In this document: positions 1-8,515 of the stretch, piece after piece
Layout: each line of letters starts with the position of its first letter
Numbering within the stretch: the stretch's first letter is position 1
Origin: Sediminicoccus rosea
GTDB lineage: Bacteria > Pseudomonadota > Alphaproteobacteria > Acetobacterales > Acetobacteraceae
Direction of reading: 5' to 3'
Assembly (NCBI RefSeq): GCF_033547095.1
Contig: NZ_CP137852.1
Coordinates: forward strand, 4,241,001 to 4,305,000
Length of the DNA stretch: 64,000 bases
Translations under genes and position numbers: made by a program
Notes under the pieces: model-generated
What the model was told of the DNA's origin: nothing
Databases searched by the model: none
What the model saw: only the letters and a program-made list of their open reading frames with translations

Positions 1-189
1 TGGTTCGTCGCCGGCTTCGGCGTGCATTTCTTTGCGCAGACCCTGAACCCCATCCACATCTTCGGCTTCCCGCTGGGCTTCTACATGGCCGCGCAGGGCA
101 GCCTGATCGTCTTCGTCGTCGGCCTCTTCTGGTTCGCCAAGCGCCAGAACGAGATCGACGAGGAGTTCGGCGTGCAGGAGGACGCGTAA
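1..189 (+). CDS. DUF4212 sodium/solute symporter small subunit (3' end only)
   Basis: The frame is open from the first base and ends at TAA 187-189, giving the last 62 residues. They hold about two hydrophobic segments, with a Pro-Ile-His-Ile-Phe-Gly-Phe-Pro turn, then an acidic cytoplasmic tail (QNEIDEEFGVQEDA). DUF4212 proteins are small two-helix membrane proteins encoded directly upstream of VC_2705-type sodium:solute symporters, and the next gene starts one base after this stop. The assignment rests on that arrangement and the helix-turn-helix hydropathy. The N-terminus lies outside the window. Confidence 0.8.
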   Translation, partial: WFVAGFGVHFFAQTLNPIHIFGFPLGFYMAAQGSLIVFVVGLFWFAKRQNEIDEEFGVQEDA

Positions 190-190
190 G

Positions 191-2245
191 ATGGCTGACG
201 CCACCGGGGCCAAGGACCCCTTCATCGCCAATCTGAACAAGATCTATGTCGGCTACACGGGCGGCTTCGCCTTCTTCGTGGTGCTGCTCGGCATTCTTGA
301 GCAGATGGGCGTGCCCGATCGCATCATCGGCTACCTCTTCGTCTTCCTGACGATCGGCGTCTACGCCTATATCGGCATCATCAGCCGCACCCAGGTCGCC
401 TCCGAATACTACGTGGCGGGGCGGCGCGTGCCGGCCATCTACAACGGCATGGCCACCGGCTCCGACTGGATGTCGGCGGCCAGCTTCATCGGCATGGCGG
501 GCAGCCTCTATGCGCTCGGCTATGGCGGCCTCGCCTTCATCCTGGGCTGGACCGGCGGCTACATGCTCGTCGCCATCCTGCTCGCCCCCTACCTGCGCAA
601 GTTCGGCCAGTACACCGTGCCGGACTTCCTGGGTGCGCGCTTCGGCGGCAACTGGGCGCGCTCCATCGGCGTCATCGTCCTGATCACCGCCTCCTTCGTC
701 TACGTCGTGGCGCAGATCGTGGGCGTGGGCATCATCACCCAGCGCTTCCTGGACGTCTCCTTCACGGTCGCGGTCTTCCTGGGCCTGGCCGGCATCCTGG
801 TCTGCTCCATGCTGGGCGGCATGCGCGCCGTGACCTGGACCCAGGTGGCGCAGTACATCATCCTCATCATCGCCTATCTGATCCCGGCGATCCTGATGTC
901 GGTGAAGATCTCGGGCGTGCCCATCCCGCAGCTCATGTACGGGCTCGCGCTGGAGCGCATCGAGGTGCTGGAGGCGGGCTTCCGCGCCGCCGGCATGACG
1001 CCCCCGCCGGGTGTCACCGGCTGGCATACGGCACCCTTCATCGGCGCCAATGGCCAGTTCAGCATGAACGCGGCGGTCAACTTCTTCGCGCTGATCTTCT
1101 GCCTCATGGTCGGCACCGCGGCCCTGCCGCACGTGCTGATGCGCTACTTCACCACGCCGTCCGTGCGTGAAGCCCGCGCCTCGGTCGCCTGGTCCCTGTT
1201 CTTCATCTTCCTGCTGTACTTCACGGCGCCGGCCTATGCGGCCTTCGGCAAGCTGGAAATCTACCAGACCGTGATCGGCCAGCCGATCGCGAACCTGCCG
1301 GAGTGGATCAAGAACTGGCAGATCATCTCGCCCTACGGCACGCCCTGGATCAACATCGTGGACGTGAACCGCGACGGCATCGTCCAGTGGGGTGACTTCC
1401 GCATCCATCCGGACGTCGTGGTGCTCGCCACGCCGGAAATCGCGGGCCTGCCCTACGTGATCGCGGGCCTGGTGGCCGCCGGTGGCCTCGCCGCCGCGCT
1501 CTCCACCGCCGACGGCCTGCTGCTGGCACTGGCCAACGCGCTCAGCCACGACGTGTACTACAAGATGATCAACCGCGACGCGCCGACGGCCCGCCGCCTG
1601 GTCATCTCCCGCGTGCTGCTCCTGATCGTGGCGGTGGCCGCGGCCTGGACGGCGGGCTCCATGGGCGCGGACATCCTGTTCCTCGTCGCCTGGGCCTTCT
1701 CCATCGCGGCGGCGGGCCTCTTCGGCGCGCTGGTGATGGGCGTCTGGTATAAGAAGACGACCAATGCCGGCGCCTGCTGGGGCATGGCGGTCGGTTACCT
1801 CGTGACCTTCTTCTACCTGATCTGGTCCGAGTTCTTCGGCCTCAGCTTCATGCAGACCTTCGGCACGAAGGAGGCGATCCTGCGCGCCGCCACCGCGACG
1901 GCCGCCCTGCCCATGGCCTCGGCCGAGCTGAAGGCCTATGCGGCCGGCCTCGTCGCCAATGCCTCGGCGATCCAGGACGGCTCGCTGGCCTGGTTCGGCT
2001 CGCTCTGGGCCGGTTCGGGCCTGCCGACGGACCATGTGGTCCTGCGCGGCCGGGTGGTCGGGCGCCTCTGGGGCCTGAACAACATCTCGGGCGGCGTGTT
2101 CGGCGTGCCGCTCTCCTTCCTGACCATCTACCTGGTCTCGAAGTTCACCACCGCCCCGTCTCAGGCGATGCAGAACTTCGTGGAGGACATCCGCATCCCG
2201 CGCGGCGGCGTCCGCCTCGCCGACCGTCGCGAGGCGGTGGAGTAA
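191..2245 (+). CDS. Sodium:solute symporter, VC_2705/ActP-like large subunit
   Basis: This 684-residue polytopic membrane protein belongs to the sodium:solute symporter (SSS) family. It probably imports a small carboxylate (acetate/propionate type) with Na+ together with the DUF4212 subunit. The N-terminal core has the family hallmarks (SEYYVAGRRVPAIYNGMATGSDWMSAASFIG at residues 71-101, then GQYTVPDFLGARFG). It is longer than the usual 550-590 residues because of two soluble insertions, at about 240-290 and 355-410. The second contains DVNRDGIVQWGD at 391-402, which matches an EF-hand calcium-binding loop. A further hydrophilic stretch lies around 565-625. The gene follows the small subunit by 1 nt and is closed by a strong terminator. 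Substrate is inferred from family only. Confidence 0.9.
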   Translation: MADATGAKDPFIANLNKIYVGYTGGFAFFVVLLGILEQMGVPDRIIGYLFVFLTIGVYAYIGIISRTQVASEYYVAGRRVPAIYNGMATGSDWMSAASFIGMAGSLYALGYGGLAFILGWTGGYMLVAILLAPYLRKFGQYTVPDFLGARFGGNWARSIGVIVLITASFVYVVAQIVGVGIITQRFLDVSFTVAVFLGLAGILVCSMLGGMRAVTWTQVAQYIILIIAYLIPAILMSVKISGVPIPQLMYGLALERIEVLEAGFRAAGMTPPPGVTGWHTAPFIGANGQFSMNAAVNFFALIFCLMVGTAALPHVLMRYFTTPSVREARASVAWSLFFIFLLYFTAPAYAAFGKLEIYQTVIGQPIANLPEWIKNWQIISPYGTPWINIVDVNRDGIVQWGDFRIHPDVVVLATPEIAGLPYVIAGLVAAGGLAAALSTADGLLLALANALSHDVYYKMINRDAPTARRLVISRVLLLIVAVAAAWTAGSMGADILFLVAWAFSIAAAGLFGALVMGVWYKKTTNAGACWGMAVGYLVTFFYLIWSEFFGLSFMQTFGTKEAILRAATATAALPMASAELKAYAAGLVANASAIQDGSLAWFGSLWAGSGLPTDHVVLRGRVVGRLWGLNNISGGVFGVPLSFLTIYLVSKFTTAPSQAMQNFVEDIRIPRGGVRLADRREAVE

Positions 2246-2270
2246 ACAGAAGCCCGATCTTGGGCTAACA

Positions 2271-2307
2271 GGGGCGGCCGCGGCAGCGCGGCCGCCCCAT
2301 CTTTTTT
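2271..2307 (+). terminator. Rho-independent terminator after the symporter operon
   Basis: A perfect 11-bp GC stem (GGGGCGGCCGC, 2271-2281, with its complement at 2288-2298) encloses a 6-nt loop. It is followed within 3 nt by six T residues (2302-2307). It lies 25 nt after the symporter stop. It is the clearest intrinsic terminator in the window. Confidence 0.9.
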
Positions 2308-2334
2308 CGAACACCCTTCGCAGCGCCAGGACCC

Positions 2335-2661
2335 ATGGATCAGCCGCATTTCGTCTTCGGGCACCTGCCCTTCTGGCTCGTCACCTACACGCTGGCGCTG
2401 ACGGCCTGGGCCTGCCTCGGCCGCTTCATGATGAGCTTCTTCCTGCCGCCCGAGAGCCCCAACTACATCTGGCGCGGCTTCCGCGTGCTGAGCGACTGGG
2501 CGGTCTGGTGCGCGGCCCGCCTGGTGCCAAGCTATGTGGCGCCGATGTACCTGCCGCTGGTGGCGATGTGCTGGCTGTTTGGCCTGCGCATGCTCTTCGG
2601 CATCTTCATGATTTCCGCCGGCTGGGCGCCCCGCCTGGCGCCGGCCGCGACGGGGGGCTGA
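2335..2661 (+). CDS. Small membrane protein, YggT-like hydropathy
   Basis: The product has 108 residues. Hydrophobic segments lie at about 12-34 and 62-93, separated by a more polar amphipathic stretch, RGFRVLSDWAVWCAARLVPSYVAP. The two-segment layout with a proline-rich connector resembles YggT-family proteins, but the similarity is weak and I assign no function. An AGGA sequence precedes the ATG at 2335. The next gene starts 3 nt after the stop, and the two are surely co-transcribed. Confidence 0.65.
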   Translation: MDQPHFVFGHLPFWLVTYTLALTAWACLGRFMMSFFLPPESPNYIWRGFRVLSDWAVWCAARLVPSYVAPMYLPLVAMCWLFGLRMLFGIFMISAGWAPRLAPAATGG

Positions 2662-2664
2662 GCC

Positions 2665-2955
2665 ATGACACCGCAGGGTCTTTTCGTCACCATCGTCTCC
2701 GTCTGCCTGATCAACGGCTTCATCTCGCCCATGCTGGCCGTCGCCTGGCACCTCCACCCGGTCTGGATGCCCGAGATGATGCCCGCCACGCGGGAGACCA
2801 TCTTCTATGGCGCGAGCCTGATGGTCTCGACCGGCACGCTGCTGCTCTCCGCCGTGCCTGGCGCCATCGCCGAGCGGATGGGACTCAGCCTCGTGAACGC
2901 CATGTGGGTCTGGCTGGGCGCCGCCGTGCTGCTGGTGCTGTTCGGCTTGCGCTGA
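2665..2955 (+). CDS. Small three-helix membrane protein, unknown function
   Basis: The product has 96 residues with three hydrophobic stretches: about 5-28 (FVTIVSVCLINGFISPML), 46-68 (YGASLMVSTGTLLLSAVPGA) and 75-95 (ALVN to the C-terminus). No recognisable catalytic motif is present. It sits 3 nt after the previous membrane protein and 62 nt before the next, so the three small membrane proteins appear to form one cluster. Confidence 0.65.
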   Translation: MTPQGLFVTIVSVCLINGFISPMLAVAWHLHPVWMPEMMPATRETIFYGASLMVSTGTLLLSAVPGAIAERMGLSLVNAMWVWLGAAVLLVLFGLR

Positions 2956-3017
2956 CTGCAACCCCTGCGTGTAGGATGGCAGCCTCCCGGCCCGGAAGAC
3001 CGCATGGGGAGCACCGC

Positions 3018-3401
3018 ATGGATCGCCTGGACGCCTTCGCCGACATCTCCATCCGCCGGGCCTGTGCCTTTGTCGGCCTCGGCGCCGTCACGGTGATGCT
3101 CTCCCTCTCCTTCGACCCGGTGCTGGCCTTCCGCACGGGCGCCGAGATCACCGCCGTGCTGGCCGTGGGCCTCGCCCTCGCCGCCTGGCGCGCGCCGCGC
3201 CGCAACATCCGCCACACCGAGGTCTACGCCATGCTGCGCGGCGCGGGCGTGCCGGCCAACTGGCTCAGCGCCGAGGTGAACCGCGCGCAGATCGTCGCCG
3301 TGCTGCGCGCGCGCCTCGCCTGGCACGCCGAGCGCGTGGCCGTCACGGCGGTGATGCTCTGGGCCATCGCGCTGTTCTTCTGGCTGCTGCGCCCTGGATG
3401 A
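3018..3401 (+). CDS. Hypothetical membrane protein
   Basis: The product has 127 residues. I chose the ATG at 3018 because GGGGAG lies 7 nt upstream; the frame is open further upstream, but that part overlaps the two preceding genes. Hydrophobic segments lie at about 14-31, 38-56 and 105-125. The central section (RRNIRHTEVYAMLRGAGVPANWLSAEVNRAQIVAVLRARLAWHAERVA) is basic and amphipathic and should be cytoplasmic. I do not recognise the family. It precedes dapB by 28 nt. Confidence 0.6.
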   Translation: MDRLDAFADISIRRACAFVGLGAVTVMLSLSFDPVLAFRTGAEITAVLAVGLALAAWRAPRRNIRHTEVYAMLRGAGVPANWLSAEVNRAQIVAVLRARLAWHAERVAVTAVMLWAIALFFWLLRPG

Positions 3402-3429
3402 TCGGGCCCCGCCATGGCATGAAACGCGG

Positions 3430-4167
3430 ATGACACAGATCGGCATCGCCGGCATCGCCGGCCGCATGGGCAAGCTCCTGGCCGAGGAGGTGGCGGCCGC
3501 GGGCTGCACCCTCACCGGCGGCACCGGGCGGGGCGATGATCCCCGCGCGCTTTTCGAGAAGAGCGAGGTGGTGATCGACTTCACCCATGCGCACAGCGCG
3601 CCCGCCCATGCCGCGCTGGCGGCCGAGTTGGGGCGCGGGCTGGTGCTGGGCTCCTCGGGCCTTTCGGCCGCGGAGGAAGCGGCGGTGGCCGAGGCCGCGA
3701 CGCGCGCGCCCATCGTCTATGCCGCCAATTTCGCGACGGGCGTGAACCTTGTCATCGCCATCGCCGAGAAGCTGGCCGCCGCCCTGCCCGGCGCGCAATA
3801 CGACGCCGAGATCGTCGAGATGCATCACCGGCAGAAGGTGGATGCGCCATCGGGCACCGCCATCGCCATGGGCCGCGCCGTGGCCCGCGGGCGCGGCACC
3901 ACGCTGGAGGAGGCGGGCCGCGAGTCGGGGCGTGACGGGCATACCGGCGCGCGCGGCACCGGCACCATCGGCTTCGCCGCGCTGCGCGGCGGCCAGGTGG
4001 TGGGCGAGCACACGCTGCTCTTCGCCGCGGGCTCCGAGCATATCGCCCTCACCCATCGCAGCTTCGACCGCCGCGCCTACGCGACGGGCGCGGTGCGCGC
4101 CGCACAATGGCTGAAGGGCCGCCCGCCCGGCCTCTATTCGATGAACGACGTGCTCGGCCTCGGGTGA
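3430..4167 (+). CDS. dapB: 4-hydroxy-tetrahydrodipicolinate reductase
   Basis: This cytoplasmic enzyme reduces 4-hydroxy-tetrahydrodipicolinate with NAD(P)H in the lysine/diaminopimelate pathway. The N-terminus carries the nucleotide-binding loop GIAGIAGRMGKL (5-16). The diagnostic DapB block EMHHRQKVDAPSGTA spans 130-144, with the catalytic pair His132/His133, Lys136 and the substrate-binding Ser-Gly-Thr at 141-143. At 245 residues it is somewhat shorter than the E. coli enzyme (273), mainly in the N-terminal half. The stop overlaps a GTG start of the following cupin gene. Confidence 0.95.
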   Translation: MTQIGIAGIAGRMGKLLAEEVAAAGCTLTGGTGRGDDPRALFEKSEVVIDFTHAHSAPAHAALAAELGRGLVLGSSGLSAAEEAAVAEAATRAPIVYAANFATGVNLVIAIAEKLAAALPGAQYDAEIVEMHHRQKVDAPSGTAIAMGRAVARGRGTTLEEAGRESGRDGHTGARGTGTIGFAALRGGQVVGEHTLLFAAGSEHIALTHRSFDRRAYATGAVRAAQWLKGRPPGLYSMNDVLGLG

Positions 4168-4511
4168 GCCGCTTCGTCTTCCCGCTGGCCGAGGCCCAGG
4201 CGGCGCCGCCCGAGCCCGGCCGGATCTCCGCCCGCATCTTCGGCCAGGGCAGCCTGGAATTGCGCTGGTATGCCCCGCGCGGCGAGGACCTGCAGGCGCC
4301 GCATGCGCAGGACGAGGTCTATGTCATCGTCACCGGCCGCGGCTGGTTCCGCCGCGGCGAGGAGCGCCTGCCCTTCGGCCCCGGGGACGCGATCTTCGTC
4401 CCCGCCCATGTGCCGCATCGCTTCGAGGATTTCTCCGGGGATCTTGGCGCCTGGGTGATGTTCTACGGCCCGCCCGATGGTGAAGCCGGCGCGGGGCGGC
4501 CGGGGGGGTGA
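4164..4511 (+). CDS. Cupin domain protein
   Basis: The product has 115 residues. The GTG at 4164 overlaps the dapB TGA as GTGA, a typical coupled start, and gives a compact single-cupin protein. Cupin motif 1 appears as HAQDEVYVIVTGRGWFRRGEE and motif 2 as PFGPGDAIFVPAHVPHRFEDF, with possible metal ligands in the HxxDE segment and in PAHVPHRF. The beta-barrel fold suggests small-molecule or metal binding. The actual reaction cannot be told from sequence. The coupling to dapB may only reflect compact gene packing. Confidence 0.8.
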   Translation: MSRFVFPLAEAQAAPPEPGRISARIFGQGSLELRWYAPRGEDLQAPHAQDEVYVIVTGRGWFRRGEERLPFGPGDAIFVPAHVPHRFEDFSGDLGAWVMFYGPPDGEAGAGRPGG

Positions 4512-4548
4512 GCCGCGTTGCGGCGATTCCACAGCGACGCGACCTGCC

Positions 4549-4734
4549 CTAGCGGACCATACGCGGCGCCGGCTGCCCCAGCGTCGCCCAGGCTGGCCAG
4601 CCGATGAAGCGCTCCACCAGCACCAGCGCCACGCAGCAGGCCAGCACCACCGCCATGAGGATCGCGTGGCGGCGGGAGGGCGGGTTGCGGAACCATTGGG
4701 CCAGGCGCATGGCCCAGCGGATCATCGGGTCCAT
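4549..4734 (-). CDS. Small single-span membrane protein
   Basis: The product is a 61-residue peptide starting MDPMIRWAMRLAQWFRNPPSRRH. It has one clear transmembrane helix (HAILMAVVLACCVALVLVERFIGW) and a short C-terminal tail. The N-terminal half is basic, so it would face the cytoplasm. The start is the first ATG that leaves the flanking AraC gene intact. It sits 61 nt downstream of that gene on the same strand. Function is unknown; its small size makes it less certain than its neighbours. Confidence 0.55.
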   Translation of the reverse strand: MDPMIRWAMRLAQWFRNPPSRRHAILMAVVLACCVALVLVERFIGWPAWATLGQPAPRMVR

Positions 4735-4795
4735 GCGGGGGCGTCGCTGAGCGGCTGATTCACATCTTGGGTGTGCCACCAAAGCCGGCCGGGCG

Positions 4796-5569
4796 CTACC
4801 GCGCCTCGCCGGGCGTGATGCCGAAGGCGGCACGAAAGGCGGCGCCGAAGGCCGGCGCGCTGGCATAGCCGACGGCCGCCGCCGCGCGTGCGGGCGTCGC
4901 CCCCTGGGCCAGCAGCGCGGCCGCTTCCGTCAGGCGCAGCGCCTGCCGCCAGCGGGCGAAGCCCATCCCCGTCTCGGCCTGGAAAAGCCGCGCCAGCGTG
5001 CGCGCGCTGGCGCCGCAGCGCGCCGCCCATTCCTCGAGGCTGAGGTCGCTCGCCGGGTCGGCCGCCAGCGCTTCGGCCAGGCGCCTGAGCCTGGGGTCGC
5101 GCAGGGCGGGCACGCCGAAGGGCAGGCGCGGCGCACGGGCCACCTCCTCCGCGATCAGCGCGGCGAGGTGCCCGCCGCGCCCGGCCTCGTCCCACTCCAG
5201 CGGCTCGGCGCAGGCGGCCAGGATCAGTTCCCGCAGCAGCGCCGAGACGCCAAGCACGGCCGGCCCCGCCTCCCCCACCCGCGCCGCGTCGGCCCGGAAG
5301 AAGAGCGCCCGCATGGCGACGCGCCCCTCGGTGCGGACCTCGTGGCTGAGGCCCGCCGGCACCCAGAGCGCCCGGCCCGGCGGCACCACGAAATCCGCCC
5401 CCGGCGTGCCCACGCGCATCACCCCCTGCGTCGCGTAGAGCAGTTGCGCCCGTGCATGGGCGTGCCAGCCCGTCGCCTCGCCCTCGGCGTAGTCGCGCGA
5501 GAAGCCGGCGAGCGGGCGGTCTACCTGCTCATGCGCGATGGTGCGGAGGTTTTGGCCGATCAGCGACAT
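4796..5569 (-). CDS. AraC-family transcriptional regulator with N-terminal cupin sensor
   Basis: The product has 257 residues. The N-terminal part (about 15-95) is an AraC-type cupin ligand domain (GWHAHARAQLLYATQGVMRV, then VVPPGRALWVPAGLSHEV). The C-terminal 100 residues carry two helix-turn-helix units: LSLEEWAARCGASARTLARLFQAETGMGFARWRQALRL and AAAAVGYASAPAFGAAFRAAFGITPGEAR. It is transcribed away from the MFS gene at 5630 across a 60-nt gap that contains a 12-bp palindrome, so it most likely controls that transporter and itself. Confidence 0.92.
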   Translation of the reverse strand: MSLIGQNLRTIAHEQVDRPLAGFSRDYAEGEATGWHAHARAQLLYATQGVMRVGTPGADFVVPPGRALWVPAGLSHEVRTEGRVAMRALFFRADAARVGEAGPAVLGVSALLRELILAACAEPLEWDEAGRGGHLAALIAEEVARAPRLPFGVPALRDPRLRRLAEALAADPASDLSLEEWAARCGASARTLARLFQAETGMGFARWRQALRLTEAAALLAQGATPARAAAAVGYASAPAFGAAFRAAFGITPGEAR

Positions 5570-5595
5570 GGATCGTCCTGGCGTTGCTGGACAGA

Positions 5596-5607
5596 CAGGC
5601 TAGCCTG
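5596..5607. promoter_or_regulatory. Palindrome in the AraC/MFS divergent intergenic region
   Basis: CAGGCTAGCCTG is a perfect 12-bp palindrome. It is centred in the 60-nt gap between the divergent AraC regulator (start 5569) and MFS transporter (start 5630). Its position fits an operator shared by both genes, although AraC proteins more often bind direct repeats. No convincing -35/-10 pair was seen beside it. Confidence 0.4.
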
Positions 5608-5629
5608 CCGATCCTGGAAAGGAAATGCC

Positions 5630-6865
5630 ATGACTCCCGCCACGCGCCAGATCTGCTTCATCAACGCCGCCCACACCTTCACGCATTACGGCCTGCTGGT
5701 GCTGGCTACCGCCGTCCTCGCCATGGTGCAGCAGGAAGAGGCCTTCGGCGGCGAATACGGGCCGATCCTGGCGCTCGGCACCGGCATGTTCGTGCTCTAT
5801 GGCCTGGGCGCGCTGCCCATGGGCTGGCTGGCCGACCGCTTCGGCCGCAAGGCGATGATGGGCGCCTTCTTCCTGGGTTCGGGCGCGGGCATGGCGCTGG
5901 CCGGCCTCGTGGCCGGGCCCTGGGGGCTGGCCGTGGCGCTGGCCATGATGGGCGCCTTCTCGGCCATCTATCACCCGATCGGCACCGCCATCATCGCGGA
6001 GGCGGGGGGCGACCGCGTGGGCCGCGCCATGGGCATCAACGGCGTCTTCGGCAACCTCGGCGTGGCGCTCGCGCCGGTGGTGACGGCCTTCCTCGCCGCG
6101 CAATTCGGCTGGCGCTACGCCTTCGTGGTGCCGGGCCTGGTCTGCATGGGCGTGGGCCTGCTCTACCTGCGCGAGCCGCCCTTCGACGCGAAGAAGGCCG
6201 GCGTGCAGACCCGCCCCTTCCCCGTGATCCCGGCCGATGTGGTGCGCCGCGCGGTGATCTCCCTGCTGATGATCGCAACCGTCTCCGGCCTCGTCTTCAA
6301 CGCCTACACCCTGCTGCTGCCCAAGCTGATGCAGGAGCGGCTGGCCAACAATCCGGACCTGCTGCCCGTGGTGGGGCTGCTCGCCTTCCTCGCCACCATC
6401 TGCGGCGGCGTGACGCAATACACGGTCGGCCAGATGATCGATCGCCGCACGCTGAAGTCGGTCTTCATGCCGCTCGCCATCGTGCAGGTGCCGGGGCTGC
6501 TGGCGCTCTCCTTCCTCGATGGCTGGGCGGTGCTGCCCATCTCCGCCATGGTCGCCGCCGCCATCTTCGGCCAGGTGACGGTGAACGAGACGATGACGGC
6601 GCGCTATGTCGCGCCCGAGTTGCGCGCCAAGCTCTATTCCATCCGCTTCACCGTGGGCTTCCTGGGCGCCGCGCTGGCCTCGCCGCTGGTGGGCCTGTTG
6701 CATGAGGCGACGGGCGACATGGCGCTCGCCATGGTGGTGCTGGCAGGTGTGGCCGCCATCACCCTGGCCTGCGCGCTCTGGTTCCCGAACCGGCCGGAGG
6801 AACTGCAGCCCGAGCTCTGGAGCCGCGCCGCCACCCCCGCCCCGGCCGCCACCCCGGCGGAGTAG
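5630..6865 (+). CDS. MFS transporter, Fsr-like
   Basis: This 411-residue inner-membrane protein has about 12 hydrophobic segments. Major-facilitator motif A is present as GWLADRFGRKAMM after the second helix. The segment GAFSAIYHPIGTAIIAE resembles the fosmidomycin-resistance (Fsr) branch, which points to drug or metabolite export. I chose the ATG at 5630, preceded by GGAAAGGAAA. The frame is open further upstream, but that part overlaps the divergent AraC gene. Substrate is unknown; regulation by the divergent AraC protein is inferred from position. Confidence 0.9.
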   Translation: MTPATRQICFINAAHTFTHYGLLVLATAVLAMVQQEEAFGGEYGPILALGTGMFVLYGLGALPMGWLADRFGRKAMMGAFFLGSGAGMALAGLVAGPWGLAVALAMMGAFSAIYHPIGTAIIAEAGGDRVGRAMGINGVFGNLGVALAPVVTAFLAAQFGWRYAFVVPGLVCMGVGLLYLREPPFDAKKAGVQTRPFPVIPADVVRRAVISLLMIATVSGLVFNAYTLLLPKLMQERLANNPDLLPVVGLLAFLATICGGVTQYTVGQMIDRRTLKSVFMPLAIVQVPGLLALSFLDGWAVLPISAMVAAAIFGQVTVNETMTARYVAPELRAKLYSIRFTVGFLGAALASPLVGLLHEATGDMALAMVVLAGVAAITLACALWFPNRPEELQPELWSRAATPAPAATPAE

Positions 6866-6916
6866 CGCCCGCCGCGCTTGACCGGCCATGCCTGGCGGGA
6901 CCAAGGATGGCCGCGG

Positions 6917-7831
6917 ATGACGCTCCCCTCGCCCCAGCAGCTCCGCTACCTCACGGCGCTCGCCGAGCATGGGCATTTCGGCCGCGCCGCCCAGGCCTGC
7001 GCCGTGACGCAATCCACCCTCTCGGCCGGCATCCTGGCGCTGGAGCGGCAATTGGGCGCGACCCTGATCGAGCGCGGCGCCACCAAGCGGCCGATCTTCA
7101 CGCCGCTCGGCCTCGAGGTGCTGGCCCAGGCGCGCGTGGCGCTGGCCGCGCTGGAGGCCGTGACGGAGGCGGTGGAGACGGCGCGCGACCCGCTCTCGGG
7201 CACGTTGCGCCTGGGGCTGATCCCGACCATCGCCCCCTTCCTGCTGCCGCGCCTGACGCCCGCGCTGCGCGCCGCCTTCCCGCGGCTGCAGCTCATCCTG
7301 CGCGAGGAGACGACGGAGCGGCTGATGGCGCAGCTCGAGGCGGCGCGGCTGGACCTGCTGCTGCTGGCGCTGCCGTGCGACTGCGCGGGGGCGGAGCTGG
7401 AGCCTATCGCGACCGACCCCTTCCTGCTCGCGCTCCCGCCTGGCCACCGGCTGGCCGCGCTGCCCGAGGTGCCACTCGGCGCGCTGGCGGGCGAGCGCGT
7501 GCTGCTGATGGAGGATGGGCATTGCCTGCGCGCCCAGGCGCAGGAGGCCTGCGGCCTGCCGCGTGGCATGTCCTCCGGCGGCTTCGCCGCCACCTCGCTG
7601 CACACGCTGGTGCACATGGTGGCGGGCGGCTTCGGCGTGACGGTGCTGCCGAGCCTGGCCGTGGAAGGCGGCGTGCTGGGAGGCACGGACCTTGTCGTCC
7701 GGCCCATGCTGGCGGATATGCCGGGGCAGGCGGTGCCGGCGCGGACCCTCGCGCTCGCCTGGCGCCCACGCAGCCCGCGCGCGGCGGAATTCCGCGCCCT
7801 CGCGCAGGCCATCGCGGCCGGATTGGAGTAA
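6917..7831 (+). CDS. oxyR: LysR-family peroxide sensor, OxyR-like
   Basis: The product has 304 residues. An N-terminal winged helix-turn-helix (QQLRYLTALAEHGHFGRAAQACAVTQSTLSAGILALERQLG) is followed by a LysR effector domain. The redox-active pair of OxyR is conserved: Cys203 in LLMEDGHCLR and Cys212 in EACG, nine residues apart as in E. coli (Cys199/Cys208). The following ATSLHTLVHMVAGGFGVTVLPSLAV block also matches OxyR. The ATG at 6917 has AAGGA upstream. No katG or ahpC lies in the window, so its targets are elsewhere or are the genes directly downstream. Confidence 0.9.
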   Translation: MTLPSPQQLRYLTALAEHGHFGRAAQACAVTQSTLSAGILALERQLGATLIERGATKRPIFTPLGLEVLAQARVALAALEAVTEAVETARDPLSGTLRLGLIPTIAPFLLPRLTPALRAAFPRLQLILREETTERLMAQLEAARLDLLLLALPCDCAGAELEPIATDPFLLALPPGHRLAALPEVPLGALAGERVLLMEDGHCLRAQAQEACGLPRGMSSGGFAATSLHTLVHMVAGGFGVTVLPSLAVEGGVLGGTDLVVRPMLADMPGQAVPARTLALAWRPRSPRAAEFRALAQAIAAGLE

Positions 7832-7834
7832 GGG

Positions 7835-8515
7835 ATGGACCTCGGACGCATCTTCGGCGCGGTGCTCGGCGGCGCCGCGCAACCGCCGCGGCGGCGGGCC
7901 GGCAGCGCCACGCGGCGCGGCGGCAGCGGCCCCTTCGGCATGACCCAGGCCGAGACGCGGCAGGTGGGCCGGGCGCTGGGCGCACTCGCCACCATCGCGG
8001 CCGAGGCGCTGTCCAAATCGAACACCCCGCCCGCGCCCGCGCCGCAGAAGACATCGCCCGCCGGCCGGGCGCCCGCGCCGGCCCCCTCCCCCACGCCGCC
8101 CCCCGCGCCGCCTCCCGCCCGGCGCCTGCCGGAGGTGGTGCCCAAGGCGCCGCCGCCGCCCTCGGCCGAGCATGCGGAAGCGCGGCTGCTGCTGCGCGCC
8201 ATGATCGCCGCCGCCCGCGCCGATGGCGTGGTGGACCGCGCGGAACGCCAGGCCATTGCCGCCCAGCTCGACGCGGCGGGGCTGAGTGCCGCCGAACGCG
8301 ACCAGGTGCTGGCGGATTTCGACCATCCGGCGACGGTCGAGCAGTTGTCCGATGCCGCGCGGGACCCCATTCTGCGCGCGCAACTTTACGCGGCCGCCTT
8401 CGCCGCGGCGGGTGAGATCAGCGCGCAGGAACGCGCCTGGCTCGACCGCCTCGGCGAGGCGTTGAAGCTGCAACCCGCGGCCCGCAAGGCCATCGAGGAC
8501 AGATTGGGGAAATGA
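7835..8515 (+). CDS. TerB-like (DUF533/YebE type) protein with proline-rich linker
   Basis: The product has 226 residues. The N-terminus is a short basic segment. Residues about 60-110 are a proline/alanine-rich linker (PAPAPSPTPPPAPPPARR). The C-terminal half is a helical TerB/DUF533 domain (LLLRAMIAAARADGVVDRAERQAIAAQL, then DPILRAQLYAAAFAAAGEISAQERAWLDRLGEALKL). The acidic DGVVDRAE loop is typical of TerB metal sites. It starts 3 nt after oxyR and overlaps the next gene by 4 nt. Its role is not established; a stress link is suggested only by the oxyR neighbour. Confidence 0.85.
   Translation: MDLGRIFGAVLGGAAQPPRRRAGSATRRGGSGPFGMTQAETRQVGRALGALATIAAEALSKSNTPPAPAPQKTSPAGRAPAPAPSPTPPPAPPPARRLPEVVPKAPPPPSAEHAEARLLLRAMIAAARADGVVDRAERQAIAAQLDAAGLSAAERDQVLADFDHPATVEQLSDAARDPILRAQLYAAAFAAAGEISAQERAWLDRLGEALKLQPAARKAIEDRLGK

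Noticed and set aside
5600-8473. A minus-strand open frame of 957 codons across the MFS, oxyR and TerB-like genes
   Set aside because: Shadow frame; the plus-strand genes have clear families, ribosome sites and coupled starts.
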